Shown here in pieces: positions 45,165 through 53,913 of a stretch of 64,000 nt of DNA. The position numbers and the translations under genes are program-made. The notes beneath the pieces were generated by a model. That model was given only the letters and a program-made list of their open reading frames with translations, was not told where the DNA came from and did no database searches. How positions within the stretch are numbered: position 1 is the stretch's first letter; each line of letters opens with the position of its first letter. The DNA comes from Peribacillus huizhouensis (GTDB taxonomy: Bacteria; Bacillota; Bacilli; Bacillales; DSM-1321): the NCBI RefSeq assembly GCF_014138605.1, contig NZ_JACJHX010000009.1:62001-126000 (forward strand), given 5' to 3'.

Positions 45165-45400
45165 ATCCCTGTTTGGTGAGATACAGTGAAACTGACCGAT
45201 GCTAGAGCATAGGTTTGATTTAAACCCACAAGATGTGGGTCACTCAGACGTTGCCGCAGGACGCGCCACTTAGTCTGAATTCGTTGAACCTTAGTTCGTA
45301 GTGTCGCTTTAAAGAAGCGTTAGCTTGCGATTTAGCGACACTAGAACGGGACTAAGCATCAGGGGGGACCTACATTCCCCTGATGAAAGTTTCACTTTAT
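45165..45400 (-). repeat. Family A repeat (A10), minus orientation
   Basis: GGTGAGATACAGTGAAACTG at the left, CACAAGATGTGGGTCACTCAG, AGTCTGAATTCGTTGAACC, stem 2 TAGTGTCGCTTTAAAGAAGC...AGCGACACTA, and stem 1 CATCAGGGGGGACC with CCCCTGATG, ending AGTTTCACTTTAT. The 3' end beyond GGTGAGAT is missing. It lies upstream of dynA. Confidence 0.8.
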
Positions 45401-45552
45401 TCTATGTATCATCAAATGGAAATTGCGATTTACGCATGTCTCTTATTGTAAACGATTTCGTTCATTATTCATATATTTGGATAAGTGTTAAATAGAGGAT
45501 TAAGAACAAAAGAGCATAAGATATATCAATAAAATAATATCTCATATCCTAA

Positions 45553-45587
45553 ACAACAAAAAACAACCAAGTATATTACCTGGTTGT
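45553..45587 (-). terminator. Terminator of the 54-residue membrane protein gene
   Basis: ACAACCAAGT pairs with ACCTGGTTGT; the minus strand continues TTTTTTGTTGTTTAGG. The hairpin overlaps the stop codon of the small gene. Confidence 0.75.
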
Positions 45588-45740
45588 CGGTGTTGGGATG
45601 TACGCTTGGTTATTCTTTGTTACGATATGTTTCTGTGCTAGATTTTTTTGTGCCTTCTGAGGGCTACCAATACGACTTAACACATATTTCATTACAAAGC
45701 TATATGTAACAACTGTTAGCAAAACAAAAAACCATACCAT
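45576..45740 (-). CDS. 54-residue membrane protein under a Fur-type promoter
   Basis: Single hydrophobic helix at residues 1-20 (MVWFFVLLTVVTYSFVMKYV) followed by a basic, Gln/Asn-rich tail of about 34 residues (SRIGSPQKAQKNLAQKHIV...), so type N-in/C-in or N-out is unclear. An AAGGATGGTG Shine-Dalgarno precedes the ATG. A terminator hairpin overlaps the stop. Upstream are a 17-bp-spaced SigA promoter and two Fur-box matches (45795-45856). It is probably expressed when iron is scarce. I do not recognise the family. It lies between dynA and bpsB. Confidence 0.7.
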   Translation of the reverse strand: MVWFFVLLTVVTYSFVMKYVLSRIGSPQKAQKNLAQKHIVTKNNQAYIPTPTTR

Positions 45741-45794
45741 CTTATACACCATCCTTAAAAAATAAAGTTTATTAAAATTTATAGTTGTCTCAAT

Positions 45795-45857
45795 TGATAA
45801 TCATAATCATTTTCATCTTATTAAAGCAATACTATCACGAACGATAATCATTTTCAA
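45795..45857 (-). promoter_or_regulatory. Promoter with two Fur boxes
   Basis: Minus strand: -35 TTGAAA (45857-45852), 17-bp spacer, -10 TAGTAT (45834-45829). Box 1 TGAAAATGATTATCG (45856-45842) fills the spacer and matches TGATAATNATTATCA at 12 of 14 positions. Box 2 TGATTATGATTATCA (45809-45795) lies just after the -10 and matches at 13 of 14. Confidence 0.75.
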
Positions 45858-45869
45858 TAAGATTTTAAA

Positions 45870-46406
45870 TTATTTTTTATCTTTTAGGAAAACGGCGGAA
45901 TAACTTGTTAAATTCTTCAATGCACGTTCTTCGATTGGAATTCTAACTGACATTGCCCATGCATTTAGACATGTGAACAGTGCGGCAGTGAAATAAGCAT
46001 TATATAAAAGTGAAATGACAAGAATCTCTGTTGCTACAATGATATAATTAGGATGTTTCACATATTTATATGGTCCTTTTACAATAACCTCAGCATCTGG
46101 GAGAACGATGATTTTTGTATTCCAGTAAGGTCCAAGCGACGTGATGACCCAGACTCTGCCGATTTGAACTAATAAAAAAATCGACAGCCAAAAAGGCCAT
46201 AATACCGAGACATCTTTATCAAAAAGATTGACCTCTGCAATGAATGATGAAAAGAACCCCAAATGCATAAGCACAATCCAAGGATAATGTGAACTGCCGA
46301 ACTCAAGTCCCCCTTTCGCCTTTAAACGATCTTCGTTATATCTCGCCAGCACAAGTTCGCTCAGTCTCTGTACCGCGAGCAGGGTTATCAATATCAGAAA
46401 TGTCAT
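45870..46406 (-). CDS. bpsB: Isoprenylcysteine carboxyl methyltransferase-family protein, alkylpyrone O-methyltransferase BpsB
   Basis: A 178-residue membrane methyltransferase of the ICMT/PEMT family with about five hydrophobic segments and the conserved C-terminal motif GPYKYVKHPNYIIV, followed by the IEERAL segment. In B. subtilis YpbQ/BpsB methylates the alkylpyrones made by BpsA. The ATG at 46406 overlaps the bpsA stop (ATGA) and has GAGGTGGGAAG inside bpsA. The pair therefore makes methylated alkylpyrones or related lipids at the membrane. Confidence 0.88.
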   Translation of the reverse strand: MTFLILITLLAVQRLSELVLARYNEDRLKAKGGLEFGSSHYPWIVLMHLGFFSSFIAEVNLFDKDVSVLWPFWLSIFLLVQIGRVWVITSLGPYWNTKIIVLPDAEVIVKGPYKYVKHPNYIIVATEILVISLLYNAYFTAALFTCLNAWAMSVRIPIEERALKNLTSYSAVFLKDKK

Positions 46407-47494
46407 TCTTCCCACCTCAATAATAGTAATTCTGAACTAAAGCCAGGACCTAGTGCAGCCGCAAGCCCATATTCCCCTTCGCTTATATCTTGTTCCATAA
46501 ATTTCTCCAGCACGTATAGAATAGTAGCAGAAGACATATTGCCATACTCTCTTAGCACTTCCATTGAAATCTTCACCATCTCTTCATGAAAACCTAATGA
46601 TTCACAATACGCATCAATTACTTTCTTACCACCTGGGTGGGCAATGAAATGACGAATATTACTTTGCTTCATATCGTTTTTATCGAGAAAAACCTCTACA
46701 TTCGGTTTCAACCAATTGCTAATAATCGTCGGTATATCTTTTGAAAAAATAACATGAAGACCTTCATTTCTTACGTCCCAGCCCATGACATCTAATGAAT
46801 CTGGCATTAATGTGGACTGTGTAGACAGTATTTTGGGAACTCGTTTTACTTTACTAATATTTTTACGTGCAACTTCATCACCGCAAATAAACGTACAGGC
46901 TACTCCATCCGAAAACAAGGATGTGCCAATTAAATTGCTTTTCGACCGATCATTTCTCTGAAAAGACAGGCTGCATAGCTCAACAGATAAAACAAGCACT
47001 TTTGCTTTTGGAAATGCCTTGCAATATTCGAAAGCACGAGACAGCCCTGACGCCCCCCCAGCACATCCTAATCCCCATAGTGGTATTCTCTTCGTATAAG
47101 GAGAAAAGGGGAGTCTATTCATAATTCTCGCGTCTATAGTTGGTGTTGCTATGCCTGAACTTGTTACGAAAAAAATCGCTTCAATTTCTTGTACGGCTAC
47201 TTCGTGTTTTAAAAAAGTTCCATTAGATAAACAGCTTTGAATGGCTTTAGTTCCATATGTCACAGCACCTTCAATAAAAGCATTGTTTCTTTCTTCGAAT
47301 GAGTGATCTCGTTTAAACCATTCTAGGTCTTTAATAAAATAACGGCTATCAACTTGTCCATTTTTAAAAGCTCTCAATAATCGATCAATGTCTTTAAAAG
47401 AAGAACCAAATATTTCACGTGAAAATTCCATTAATTTTTCTTGAGCAAATAAATAAGGAAGTTGGATATGTGATGTTGATAGAATATATGGCAA
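46403..47494 (-). CDS. bpsA: Type III polyketide synthase BpsA
   Basis: Chalcone/stilbene synthase-like enzyme of 363 residues that extends long-chain acyl-CoA with malonyl-CoA to triketide and tetraketide alkylpyrones. The catalytic triad is visible: Cys144 in LWGLGCAGGASG, His286 in FIAHPGGKK, Asn319 in YGNMSSATI. The start is a TTG at 47494 with GGAGGTGG upstream. A weaker Fur-box-like sequence overlaps the ribosome binding site (47510-47524). It forms an operon with bpsB. Confidence 0.93.
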   Translation of the reverse strand: MPYILSTSHIQLPYLFAQEKLMEFSREIFGSSFKDIDRLLRAFKNGQVDSRYFIKDLEWFKRDHSFEERNNAFIEGAVTYGTKAIQSCLSNGTFLKHEVAVQEIEAIFFVTSSGIATPTIDARIMNRLPFSPYTKRIPLWGLGCAGGASGLSRAFEYCKAFPKAKVLVLSVELCSLSFQRNDRSKSNLIGTSLFSDGVACTFICGDEVARKNISKVKRVPKILSTQSTLMPDSLDVMGWDVRNEGLHVIFSKDIPTIISNWLKPNVEVFLDKNDMKQSNIRHFIAHPGGKKVIDAYCESLGFHEEMVKISMEVLREYGNMSSATILYVLEKFMEQDISEGEYGLAAALGPGFSSELLLLRWEE

Positions 47495-47711
47495 TATTTC
47501 CACCTCCAAGGATGATGGTTATCATTCCCAAATATTCTTTCTCTATTCCTAGCGTTGGGTATCATTATTTAAAAAACAATCATTCTTTAGAACTAAAAAT
47601 ACGACATAATCCTTTATTATTATTCAAAATTCTTGCTTTTTGTAAAATTTTCAGTTCCAAATACCTATCAGAATGGTATCATGAATTATATTGTGTTATG
47701 GAGGAAAAAAG

Positions 47712-48164
47712 ATGAGTGTTACCACACAGATTACGTCCGTTTTAAATGGGACTATTCAAGCAGTAAAGTCGATTATCCCGCTCAATCTCGAGATGAACAA
47801 ACCACTATTAGTTACTGAACCATTTTTACAACAGGGCATTTGTGTCATAATTGGAATGACAGGCGATGTCCGTGGCAGGTTAATAATCGAAGGAAATTCA
47901 GACGCAATTAGTCTAATTGGTGAAAGGATGTTCGGAATGACGTTAGAAGGAGAAATGCTTGAATCCTTTGCTGCGGAGTTTGGAAACATGATTGCTGGAA
48001 ATTTATCTACCCAACTAACAGTTGACAATATCATTATGGACATCTCCCCGCCAACTGTGTTAGTTGGTGAAACAAAAATGTACGGCATTGAAAAAGCCAT
48101 ACATTTACCAATAACGATTGAGGCTGATAGATCGATTCACATTCTATTAATGATTGAATCATAA
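47712..48164 (+). CDS. CheX-family protein (chemotaxis phosphatase-like), stand-alone
   Basis: A 150-residue CheX/CheC-superfamily protein. The family catalytic pattern E-X2-N is Glu89-Phe-Gly-Asn92 in AEFGNMIAGN, with Asn97 also conserved. The N-terminus has TQITSVLNGTIQAVKSIIP, and the fold ends in the repeated strand IHLPITIEADRSIHILLMI. CheX dephosphorylates CheY-P. No chemotaxis gene is nearby, so the partner response regulator must be elsewhere. Shine-Dalgarno GGAGG 8 nt before the ATG. It is divergent from bpsA with about 200 bp between. Confidence 0.82.
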   Translation: MSVTTQITSVLNGTIQAVKSIIPLNLEMNKPLLVTEPFLQQGICVIIGMTGDVRGRLIIEGNSDAISLIGERMFGMTLEGEMLESFAAEFGNMIAGNLSTQLTVDNIIMDISPPTVLVGETKMYGIEKAIHLPITIEADRSIHILLMIES

Positions 48165-48229
48165 TACTTCCTTTAAAAGAATGAATGATTACAAACGAAT
48201 TTTAATTTCGTCTGTTTTTTAATACAAAG

Positions 48230-48412
48230 ACTCTGTTAAACTTGCCTGTTGATTGCAGCGAGAGGCACTCGCTTTCCGTGGGGCGGTACGGGAGCGTCCT
48301 CGGCGATGTTTGCCTGTGCAATCTCCCTTTGACTCGTATTTCACGAAGCAGTCTCACGCCTTCCACTCCAATCAACAAAATGCCAAAATCAACAATGGGC
48401 TTTAACATAGCC
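48230..48412. repeat. Family B repeat, larger copy (B2)
   Basis: About 183 bp. Ends: CTCTGTTAAACTTGCCTG with GTTGATT at left, AATCAACAATGGGCTTTAAC plus ATAGCC at right (inverted). The interior has the common Bacillaceae motif CGCTTTCCGTGGGGCGGTAC, GGAGCGTCCTCGGCG, and GCAATCTCCCTTTGACTCG with CACGAAGCAGTCTCACGCC. It lies 3' of cheX. Confidence 0.8.
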
Positions 48413-48472
48413 AATACAAAAAAAGCAAGCAACAGACGGTGTCACTCACGTGTGAAAAATAGTGCCAAGAAA

Positions 48473-48625
48473 CTAAAGCTGATTTTCTGAATTAAATCTG
48501 CGATTTTGCTTTTGAACTTCAATGATGATGTCTTGAAACTCATTTCTCCCACATTTTTCGCAAATTGATTCTATGGTTAACAATGTTCTGCAGTATTTGC
48601 AGTATTTCTTTTCCACATACTCCAC
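48473..48625 (-). CDS. Possible 50-residue zinc-ribbon protein
   Basis: A GTG-started frame with two Cys-X2-Cys pairs, CKYC (9-12) and CEKC (22-25). It begins MEYVEKKYCKYCRTLLTIES and ends EVQKQNRRFNSENQL. The spacing suits a small zinc ribbon. The ribosome site is poor (AAAGAGA adjacent to the GTG; a second GTG three codons later follows GGAG). No other support, so call it tentative. Confidence 0.45.
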   Translation of the reverse strand: MEYVEKKYCKYCRTLLTIESICEKCGRNEFQDIIIEVQKQNRRFNSENQL

Positions 48626-48673
48626 TCTCTTTCGTATACTTATTCTTATAAGATATGAATGAGAGTGGTAATT

Positions 48674-48719
48674 GTTTCCACTTCACTTTATTTTAATTGA
48701 AATAAAGTGGAATGGAAAC
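48674..48719. repeat. 46-bp near-perfect palindrome
   Basis: GTTTCCACTTCACTTTATTT pairs with AAATAAAGTGGAATGGAAAC at 18 of 20 positions around a 6-nt centre. No T run follows, so it is not a typical terminator. It lies between the zinc-ribbon candidate and the pbuX terminator. Confidence 0.65.
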
Positions 48720-48750
48720 GAAACTGATATTGCCTGTAAATGCGTGAAAA

Positions 48751-48791
48751 AGGAGGCTGCCCTAAAAATAACTTTTGTAAGACACCCTCCT
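48751..48791 (-). terminator. Terminator of xpt-pbuX
   Basis: AGGAGGCTGCCC pairs with GACACCCTCCT; on the minus strand TTTTTCACGC follows. Confidence 0.65.
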
Positions 48792-48815
48792 CTTCTTCAT
48801 TATTTAGACTGTAGG

Positions 48816-50126
48816 TTAAGAAGCCTTTTGTTCAAGTACCACAGAATTATTGATATTTCGTTTTGATGGAATCATATTGAATAAAATATTAAGGAAAATA
48901 GCCGATAGACTTCCTGCTACGATTCCATTGCTTGTAAGGATCTGTAAACTTTCCGGTAATTTCAAGAAAATATCAGGGACAACAGTTACACCAAGCCCCA
49001 TTCCCACAGAGCAAGCAATAACCAATAAATTCTCCTGTCTAGCAAAATCAACTTGGCTCAGCATTTTAATTCCAGATGCAATAACCATCCCAAACATGGC
49101 AATCATGGCTCCACCTAGAACGGCTGTAGGAATTATTGTGGTTAGAGCTCCCATTTTTGGAACTAGTCCAATCACAACTAACATGACCCCTACAGTATAG
49201 ATAACATTCTTGCTTTTAGCACCAGATAACTGAACTAGCCCTACGTTTTGCGAGAAAGCAGTATAAGGAAAAGCGTTGAACAGGCCACCTAACACAATCG
49301 CTAACCCTTCAGCACGATATCCTTTCGTTAAATCTTCTTTTCTGATAGTTCGATTTGTAATATCACCTAATGCGTAATAAACACCAGTTGACTCAACTAA
49401 ACTGACAATCGCGACTAAAACCATTGTTAAAATAGCTGGAATATCAAAAGTTGGTATCCCGAAATAAAACAAATGTGGCATATGAAAAATAGATGCATCT
49501 GCTACTGGTGAAAAATCAACTTTCCCAAAAAACGAAGCAACTACTGTTCCTACTAACAATCCTATTAATATAGAAATAGATCGTAAGAATCCAGTAAAAA
49601 ATTTATACAAAATGATAATCAATAGAAGTGTACCAAATCCAAGTACGATATTTTCTAACGAGCCAAAATCTTTAGCTCCTTGTCCTCCAGCTAGGTTATT
49701 CATCGCAACGGGGATAAGTGTGATCCCTATAATCAAAACAACAGAACCAGTCACAATCGGCGGAAAGAAACGGGCGAGTTTCCCGAATGATTTCCCTATC
49801 ATCATCACGACGAGACCCGAGATAAGAATAGAACCATAGATGGATGTAATACCGTATTGTCCGCCGATTGCAATCATTGGGCCAACTGCCGTAAAAGTAC
49901 AGCCTAGCACTACAGGAAGGCCGATTCCAAAAAAGCGATTTGTCCAAACTTGTAATATGGTCGCAATTCCACACATGAAGATATCAATCGAAACAAGGTA
50001 TGTTAATTGTTCTACGCTTAAACCTAACGCTCCACCAACAATAAGAGGCACAATTACAGCGCCAGCATACATGGCTAAAACATGCTGAATTCCTAGTGAC
50101 GCCGTTTTAAGCGGATGATTACTCAT
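48816..50126 (-). CDS. pbuX: Xanthine permease
   Basis: NCS2-family purine transporter with 436 residues and about 12-14 hydrophobic segments. The motifs [18 protein letters not shown] (TM1), [18 protein letters not shown], and the [13 protein letters not shown] loop are typical of the xanthine/uric acid group. The start overlaps the xpt stop by 8 bp, with GAGGGAG before the ATG. The operon with xpt and the guanine riboswitch upstream support xanthine or guanine salvage. Confidence 0.93.
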   Translation of the reverse strand: MSNHPLKTASLGIQHVLAMYAGAVIVPLIVGGALGLSVEQLTYLVSIDIFMCGIATILQVWTNRFFGIGLPVVLGCTFTAVGPMIAIGGQYGITSIYGSILISGLVVMMIGKSFGKLARFFPPIVTGSVVLIIGITLIPVAMNNLAGGQGAKDFGSLENIVLGFGTLLLIIILYKFFTGFLRSISILIGLLVGTVVASFFGKVDFSPVADASIFHMPHLFYFGIPTFDIPAILTMVLVAIVSLVESTGVYYALGDITNRTIRKEDLTKGYRAEGLAIVLGGLFNAFPYTAFSQNVGLVQLSGAKSKNVIYTVGVMLVVIGLVPKMGALTTIIPTAVLGGAMIAMFGMVIASGIKMLSQVDFARQENLLVIACSVGMGLGVTVVPDIFLKLPESLQILTSNGIVAGSLSAIFLNILFNMIPSKRNINNSVVLEQKAS

Positions 50127-50715
50127 GGATTGCTCCCTCACGCTCTTCTACAAATGTAATTTCACCAAGACTAAGTGCTTCAATTCTTGCAAGTGACTCA
50201 ACCCGTACGCCTTGTTCTCTCAATTTTTCTCCACCATCTTGAAATGCTTTTTCAATTACAATCCCAATTCCTACTACAGTTGCATTTACTTTATGGCAAA
50301 TTTCCATTAATCCTAAAGCCGCCTGCCCATTCGCCAGAAAATCATCAATGATCAGTACTCTGTCCCCACTATTAATAAACTTATTAGAGATAGCAATTTC
50401 ATTTGCTTCTTTTTTTGTAAACGAATATACATTAGCTGTAACGAGATCATCGGTTAACGTCACTGATTTCCGTTTTCTAGCAAAAATCATTGGAACTTCA
50501 AGTTCAAGAGCTGCCATCACACCAGGCCCAATCCCAGATGATTCAATAGTAAGAACAACATCGATTTTTTCATCTTGAAATCTCCGTTTGAATTCTTTAC
50601 CCATCTCGTGCATCAGAACGGGATCCATTCTATGGTTTAAAAAAGAATCAACTTTCAAAATGTTATCGGATAAAGCTTGTCCCTCTTCTAGAATTTTCGT
50701 TTTTAATAATTGCAT
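50119..50715 (-). CDS. xpt: Xanthine phosphoribosyltransferase
   Basis: Converts xanthine and PRPP to XMP in purine salvage. The 198-residue PRTase fold has [23 protein letters not shown], the PRPP loop [17 protein letters not shown], and the C-terminal [24 protein letters not shown] precedes the ATG at 50715; a longer frame upstream lacks a site. Transcription is controlled by the guanine riboswitch and terminator at 50778-50976. Confidence 0.95.
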   Translation of the reverse strand: MQLLKTKILEEGQALSDNILKVDSFLNHRMDPVLMHEMGKEFKRRFQDEKIDVVLTIESSGIGPGVMAALELEVPMIFARKRKSVTLTDDLVTANVYSFTKKEANEIAISNKFINSGDRVLIIDDFLANGQAALGLMEICHKVNATVVGIGIVIEKAFQDGGEKLREQGVRVESLARIEALSLGEITFVEEREGAIHE

Positions 50716-50777
50716 GTCTTTGCTCCTCCAATTCGTTAAGCTCTTCTTCACTCATTACCCATGTAATTTCAGAATAT

Positions 50778-50842
50778 AAAAAGCCCAAGAATCATCCCCT
50801 GACTCTGAACAATAGAGTGAGACAACGACTCTTGAGCTTTTA
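50778..50842 (-). terminator. Riboswitch-controlled terminator before xpt
   Basis: On the minus strand AAAAGCTCAAGAGTC pairs with GATTCTTGGGCTTTTT, a strong terminator 60 bp after the aptamer. Confidence 0.85.
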
Positions 50843-50905
50843 CCATAGGCAAGCGAAAATAGAAATAGAACCGGCTTGCATGATTAGCAACAAGTATATG
50901 TGACT

Positions 50906-50976
50906 CACTCATAGTCAGATCATTTACGGTAATCCGGTAGAAACTAGCAAGCCCTATCCCTGCAATTATATGAGTG
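50906..50976 (-). ncRNA. Guanine-type purine riboswitch aptamer upstream of xpt-pbuX
   Basis: Minus strand: P1 CACTCATA with TATGAGTG; P2 GCAGGGATAGGGCTTGC; J2/3 TAGTTTCTACC; P3 GGATTACCGTAAATGATCTG; J3/1 GACTAT. The discriminator base is C, selecting guanine/hypoxanthine. Guanine binding should favour the downstream terminator, so excess guanine shuts off xpt-pbuX. A TATAAT lies upstream at 51003-51008. Confidence 0.95.
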
Positions 50977-51116
50977 TAGCTGGAAATTATTATTGTAATA
51001 AAATTATATCAGTTGTAATTCAATTTGAACAGAAAAATTTCACTTCTTCTTTTAATCGACTGGATATTGTAAAAATCCCCTATTTTATTCAAAAATTAGC
51101 CAAGGTTTTTTAATCT

Positions 51117-51201
51117 AGAAAGCATCCAAAATTCCAGCTCCGCACCACCACCATTGAGATTATGTGAGTATAGCGTGCTTCATGGTATATCCTTCATAGT
51201 A
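51117..51201 (-). repeat. Family D repeat, copy D2
   Basis: Minus-oriented match to 13442-13526: ACTATGAAGGATATACC, ATGAAGCACGCTATACTCAC, GGTGGTGGTGCGGAGCTGG, ATTTTGGATGCTTTCT. It lies 24 bp 3' of ypvA. Confidence 0.6.
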
Positions 51202-51224
51202 AAATGATGGCGTTTTATATGAAT

Positions 51225-53141
51225 TCACTTTAATGATGTCGGTAAAACAGCGACAATTTTATCAAGAGTTGATTTTGAAAGATTTTTCTCAGTAAGAATA
51301 TGAACCGTACCTGAATCTTCATTTGTCCGAATTAATCGTCCTATTCCTTGTCTCAAACGTAACAGCATATACGGTAAATCTACTTGTTCAAATGGATCAG
51401 CACAAGCTTCACGTTTCGCCTGGAAAACAGGATCATGCGGCGGGAAAGGTAACGAAAAGATAATGACATTCCGTAGTGAATCGCCTGGTATATCTAATCC
51501 TTCCCACAAATGGTAAGAAAACAGAACAGAAGTTTCTTCCTCTTGAAATTTCTTTACTAGCTCACTGATTTCTATATCTCCTTCAAAATAGAACGAATAA
51601 GGAGTTGATACAGCCTGTCTTTTAAACCACTGGAGTTCTTCTTTTGATTTGAAAAGTACTAATGTCCTACCCTCTGTTTCTTTGATGCTGTTAATTGTAT
51701 ACGCTAGTTTTGCATCAGCATCATCTGTTGCAAAAACAGGCAACTTAATATCCATCACTTCATCATATTCAAACGGTGATGAAACTGAAAAATGACTAGA
51801 CTCACTGATTCCTAAACTGTCAGCTATATAATTAAATGAACCGTCATTTGAAAGGGTTGCTGATGAGAAAATATACGGAATTTTCTTCGTGAACACTTCT
51901 TCTGACAAAATTTCTTGAACAAGTCTAGGCATAATGACCAATGTTTTACTATTTTCAGTTTGCTCAAACCACGTAATCGCCTGTTTATTTTTAAGAAATA
52001 ATGATAAGGAATAGTTCAATTGCTCTAAATACTCTTCCGTCACCTTCAAGTCATATTCATTAATTGTATAAAGCTCTGCTTCAAATACGAGACTTTCTTC
52101 AAGTTCTTCCACTTTTTTATGGAGCTTTACTGCTAATGAATGAATTTCAGTTGACGTTGGTATTTCAGAGCGATTTGAACCAGTAACAGGTATTGATTGT
52201 TCATGTAGGACGGCAAAGAAATTTTCACTCATATCGATTAAATCTTCTATCATATAAAGCGTTTCTTCACGAACTTCATTTGCAACTAGTGCCTCTAGTA
52301 CAGTTGCTAACGTCGCCTCACCAATTTTATACGTGAGTGCTTTTTGAGCAGAATACTCCAATAAATGACCTTCATCAAAAACGACACAGCTGTATTCAGG
52401 TAATAATGGTAGCTGCCCTTCTCGTTTTCGCTTTTCCTTTGTCCAAATATGCTCCATAAAGAAATCATGGGAACAAATAATTAAATCGCTGGATTTACGA
52501 TAATGGTCACGTGAAAGTGTCTGACCACAGCGGTGCCGTACATCACATGTAAAACAATTTTGCAGTTGGTCCCAGCCTATCTGTGACCATTCTTCATCAT
52601 TTAAATACGGGTATTGCTTTCGATCGCCGTAAGCTGTATATGCCGACATAGACTCATTGCCATGTACGAATTTTGGCAAGGAATCATAAACCTGATCAAT
52701 CCCTTCCGAATCCACTATATTAACGGCATGCTCCAACTTTTTAAGACATAAATATTGATCATGGTATTTTGCTAAACGTACATCAACAGTTAATCCGAGT
52801 GCTTCTTTAAGCTTCTGAATATCTCCTTCTTCTTTCACTAGCTGCTCGATGAGCGTTTCGTCAGCACAAGAAATGATCGCTGGTTTATTCGTATAGCGCG
52901 CATAACAAATGGCATACAGCAAGTAAGCTAGTGTCTTACCAGTTCCTACTCCTGCTTCAGCAAACATTACTTGTTTTTCTTTAAAAGCTTTCTCCAGTTG
53001 GAAAGCCATAAATATTTGTTCATCTCTTAATTCAAAGCCTTTCTCTGGTAAAATGTCATAAAAGACATCTCCTATCCACTCAGAAAGCTTATCGTAAAAG
53101 GAATCTTCTTTTGTTATCGGAAAAGGCAGCGACTGAATCAT
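51225..53141 (-). CDS. ypvA: DinG-type ATP-dependent DNA helicase YpvA
   Basis: XPD/DinG-family superfamily 2 helicase of 638 residues. Walker A is EAGVGTGKTLAYL; the DEAH-type box is VVFDEGHLLEY. Four cysteines between them (CLKKLEH, then CFTCDVRHRCGQ) fit an Fe-S cluster. The C-terminal motifs are LFSYHLWEGLDIPGD and LRQGIGRLIRT. Such enzymes unwind 5'-overhang DNA, D-loops or G-quadruplexes. I chose the ATG 53141, seven bases after AGGAGG; a TTG precedes it directly. B. subtilis YpvA has the same length and lies beside cspD. Confidence 0.92.
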   Translation of the reverse strand: MIQSLPFPITKEDSFYDKLSEWIGDVFYDILPEKGFELRDEQIFMAFQLEKAFKEKQVMFAEAGVGTGKTLAYLLYAICYARYTNKPAIISCADETLIEQLVKEEGDIQKLKEALGLTVDVRLAKYHDQYLCLKKLEHAVNIVDSEGIDQVYDSLPKFVHGNESMSAYTAYGDRKQYPYLNDEEWSQIGWDQLQNCFTCDVRHRCGQTLSRDHYRKSSDLIICSHDFFMEHIWTKEKRKREGQLPLLPEYSCVVFDEGHLLEYSAQKALTYKIGEATLATVLEALVANEVREETLYMIEDLIDMSENFFAVLHEQSIPVTGSNRSEIPTSTEIHSLAVKLHKKVEELEESLVFEAELYTINEYDLKVTEEYLEQLNYSLSLFLKNKQAITWFEQTENSKTLVIMPRLVQEILSEEVFTKKIPYIFSSATLSNDGSFNYIADSLGISESSHFSVSSPFEYDEVMDIKLPVFATDDADAKLAYTINSIKETEGRTLVLFKSKEELQWFKRQAVSTPYSFYFEGDIEISELVKKFQEEETSVLFSYHLWEGLDIPGDSLRNVIIFSLPFPPHDPVFQAKREACADPFEQVDLPYMLLRLRQGIGRLIRTNEDSGTVHILTEKNLSKSTLDKIVAVLPTSLK

Positions 53142-53464
53142 CAATTTCCTCCTAATATAAAAGCAAAAGCGCCTTTGTTAAGGTGCTCTAGCTAGACATT
53201 TAATAATAATATTTTTAAATGAACTTCATTTATTCTGTTCACGACCGTTTACGTTTTTAATGGTAAATTTCCCCTGATCTACTATATGATTTCTAACGAA
53301 AAGGGTAAAACATTTTAGCTTAATTAAGTATTTTATTTAAATACCGCACGTTCAAATTCATATTATCAACAAAACTACATTATCCTTTATTTCTCGTTGA
53401 CCGTCAAGAAATTATTATGGCTACAAGGTATGATTTTACTGAAGTCGGTTCATCCCAGATGAAA

Positions 53465-53492
53465 ACAGGCCCCCAAAAAAGGGAGCCTGTTT
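53465..53492 (-). terminator. Terminator of cspD
   Basis: AACAGGCCCCC pairs with GGGAGCCTGTT. On the minus strand TTTTCATCTGGG follows. The rest of 53142-53464 holds a small hairpin (GCGCCTTTGTTAAGGTGC) near 53171-53188 and no gene that I can see. Confidence 0.75.
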
Positions 53493-53509
53493 ATATATGA
53501 TCAATCTTA

Positions 53510-53710
53510 TTATGCTTTATTTACGTTAGTAGCTTGTGGTCCACGTTGACCTTGTTCTACTTCAAAAGTAACTTCTTGACCTTCATCAAGAGATTTGAAA
53601 CCTTCACCTTGAATAGCTGAGAAATGTACGAATACGTCGTCTCCGCCTTCACGTTCGATAAATCCAAAACCTTTTTCTGCGTTAAACCATTTTACTTTAC
53701 CTTGTTCCAT
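53510..53710 (-). CDS. cspD: Cold-shock protein, CspD-like
   Basis: A 66-residue single-stranded nucleic-acid-binding beta-barrel with RNP1 KGFGFIE and RNP2 VFVHF. It acts as an RNA chaperone in the cold and in exponential growth. Closest remembered relative is B. subtilis CspD, which also lies near ypvA; CspB cannot be excluded as nearest from sequence alone. AGGAGG precedes the ATG. A leader of 150 bp or more is possible upstream. Confidence 0.95.
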   Translation of the reverse strand: MEQGKVKWFNAEKGFGFIEREGGDDVFVHFSAIQGEGFKSLDEGQEVTFEVEQGQRGPQATNVNKA

Positions 53711-53913
53711 TGTTGTTGCCTCCTAATGTGATAGCACACAGTGTATTACTATCCTTGCCCTGGTGATAATGAAAATAACGCGTCATACAACAGCTATTTC
53801 TTTCATATCGAACAAAAATAATTCTTTATCAGAATAACAGATAGTCCTGGTAAAAGCAAGCTTAACCAGAAAATAAGTATAATGTTCACAAATCAACTAT
53901 TATTATTTCAAGC

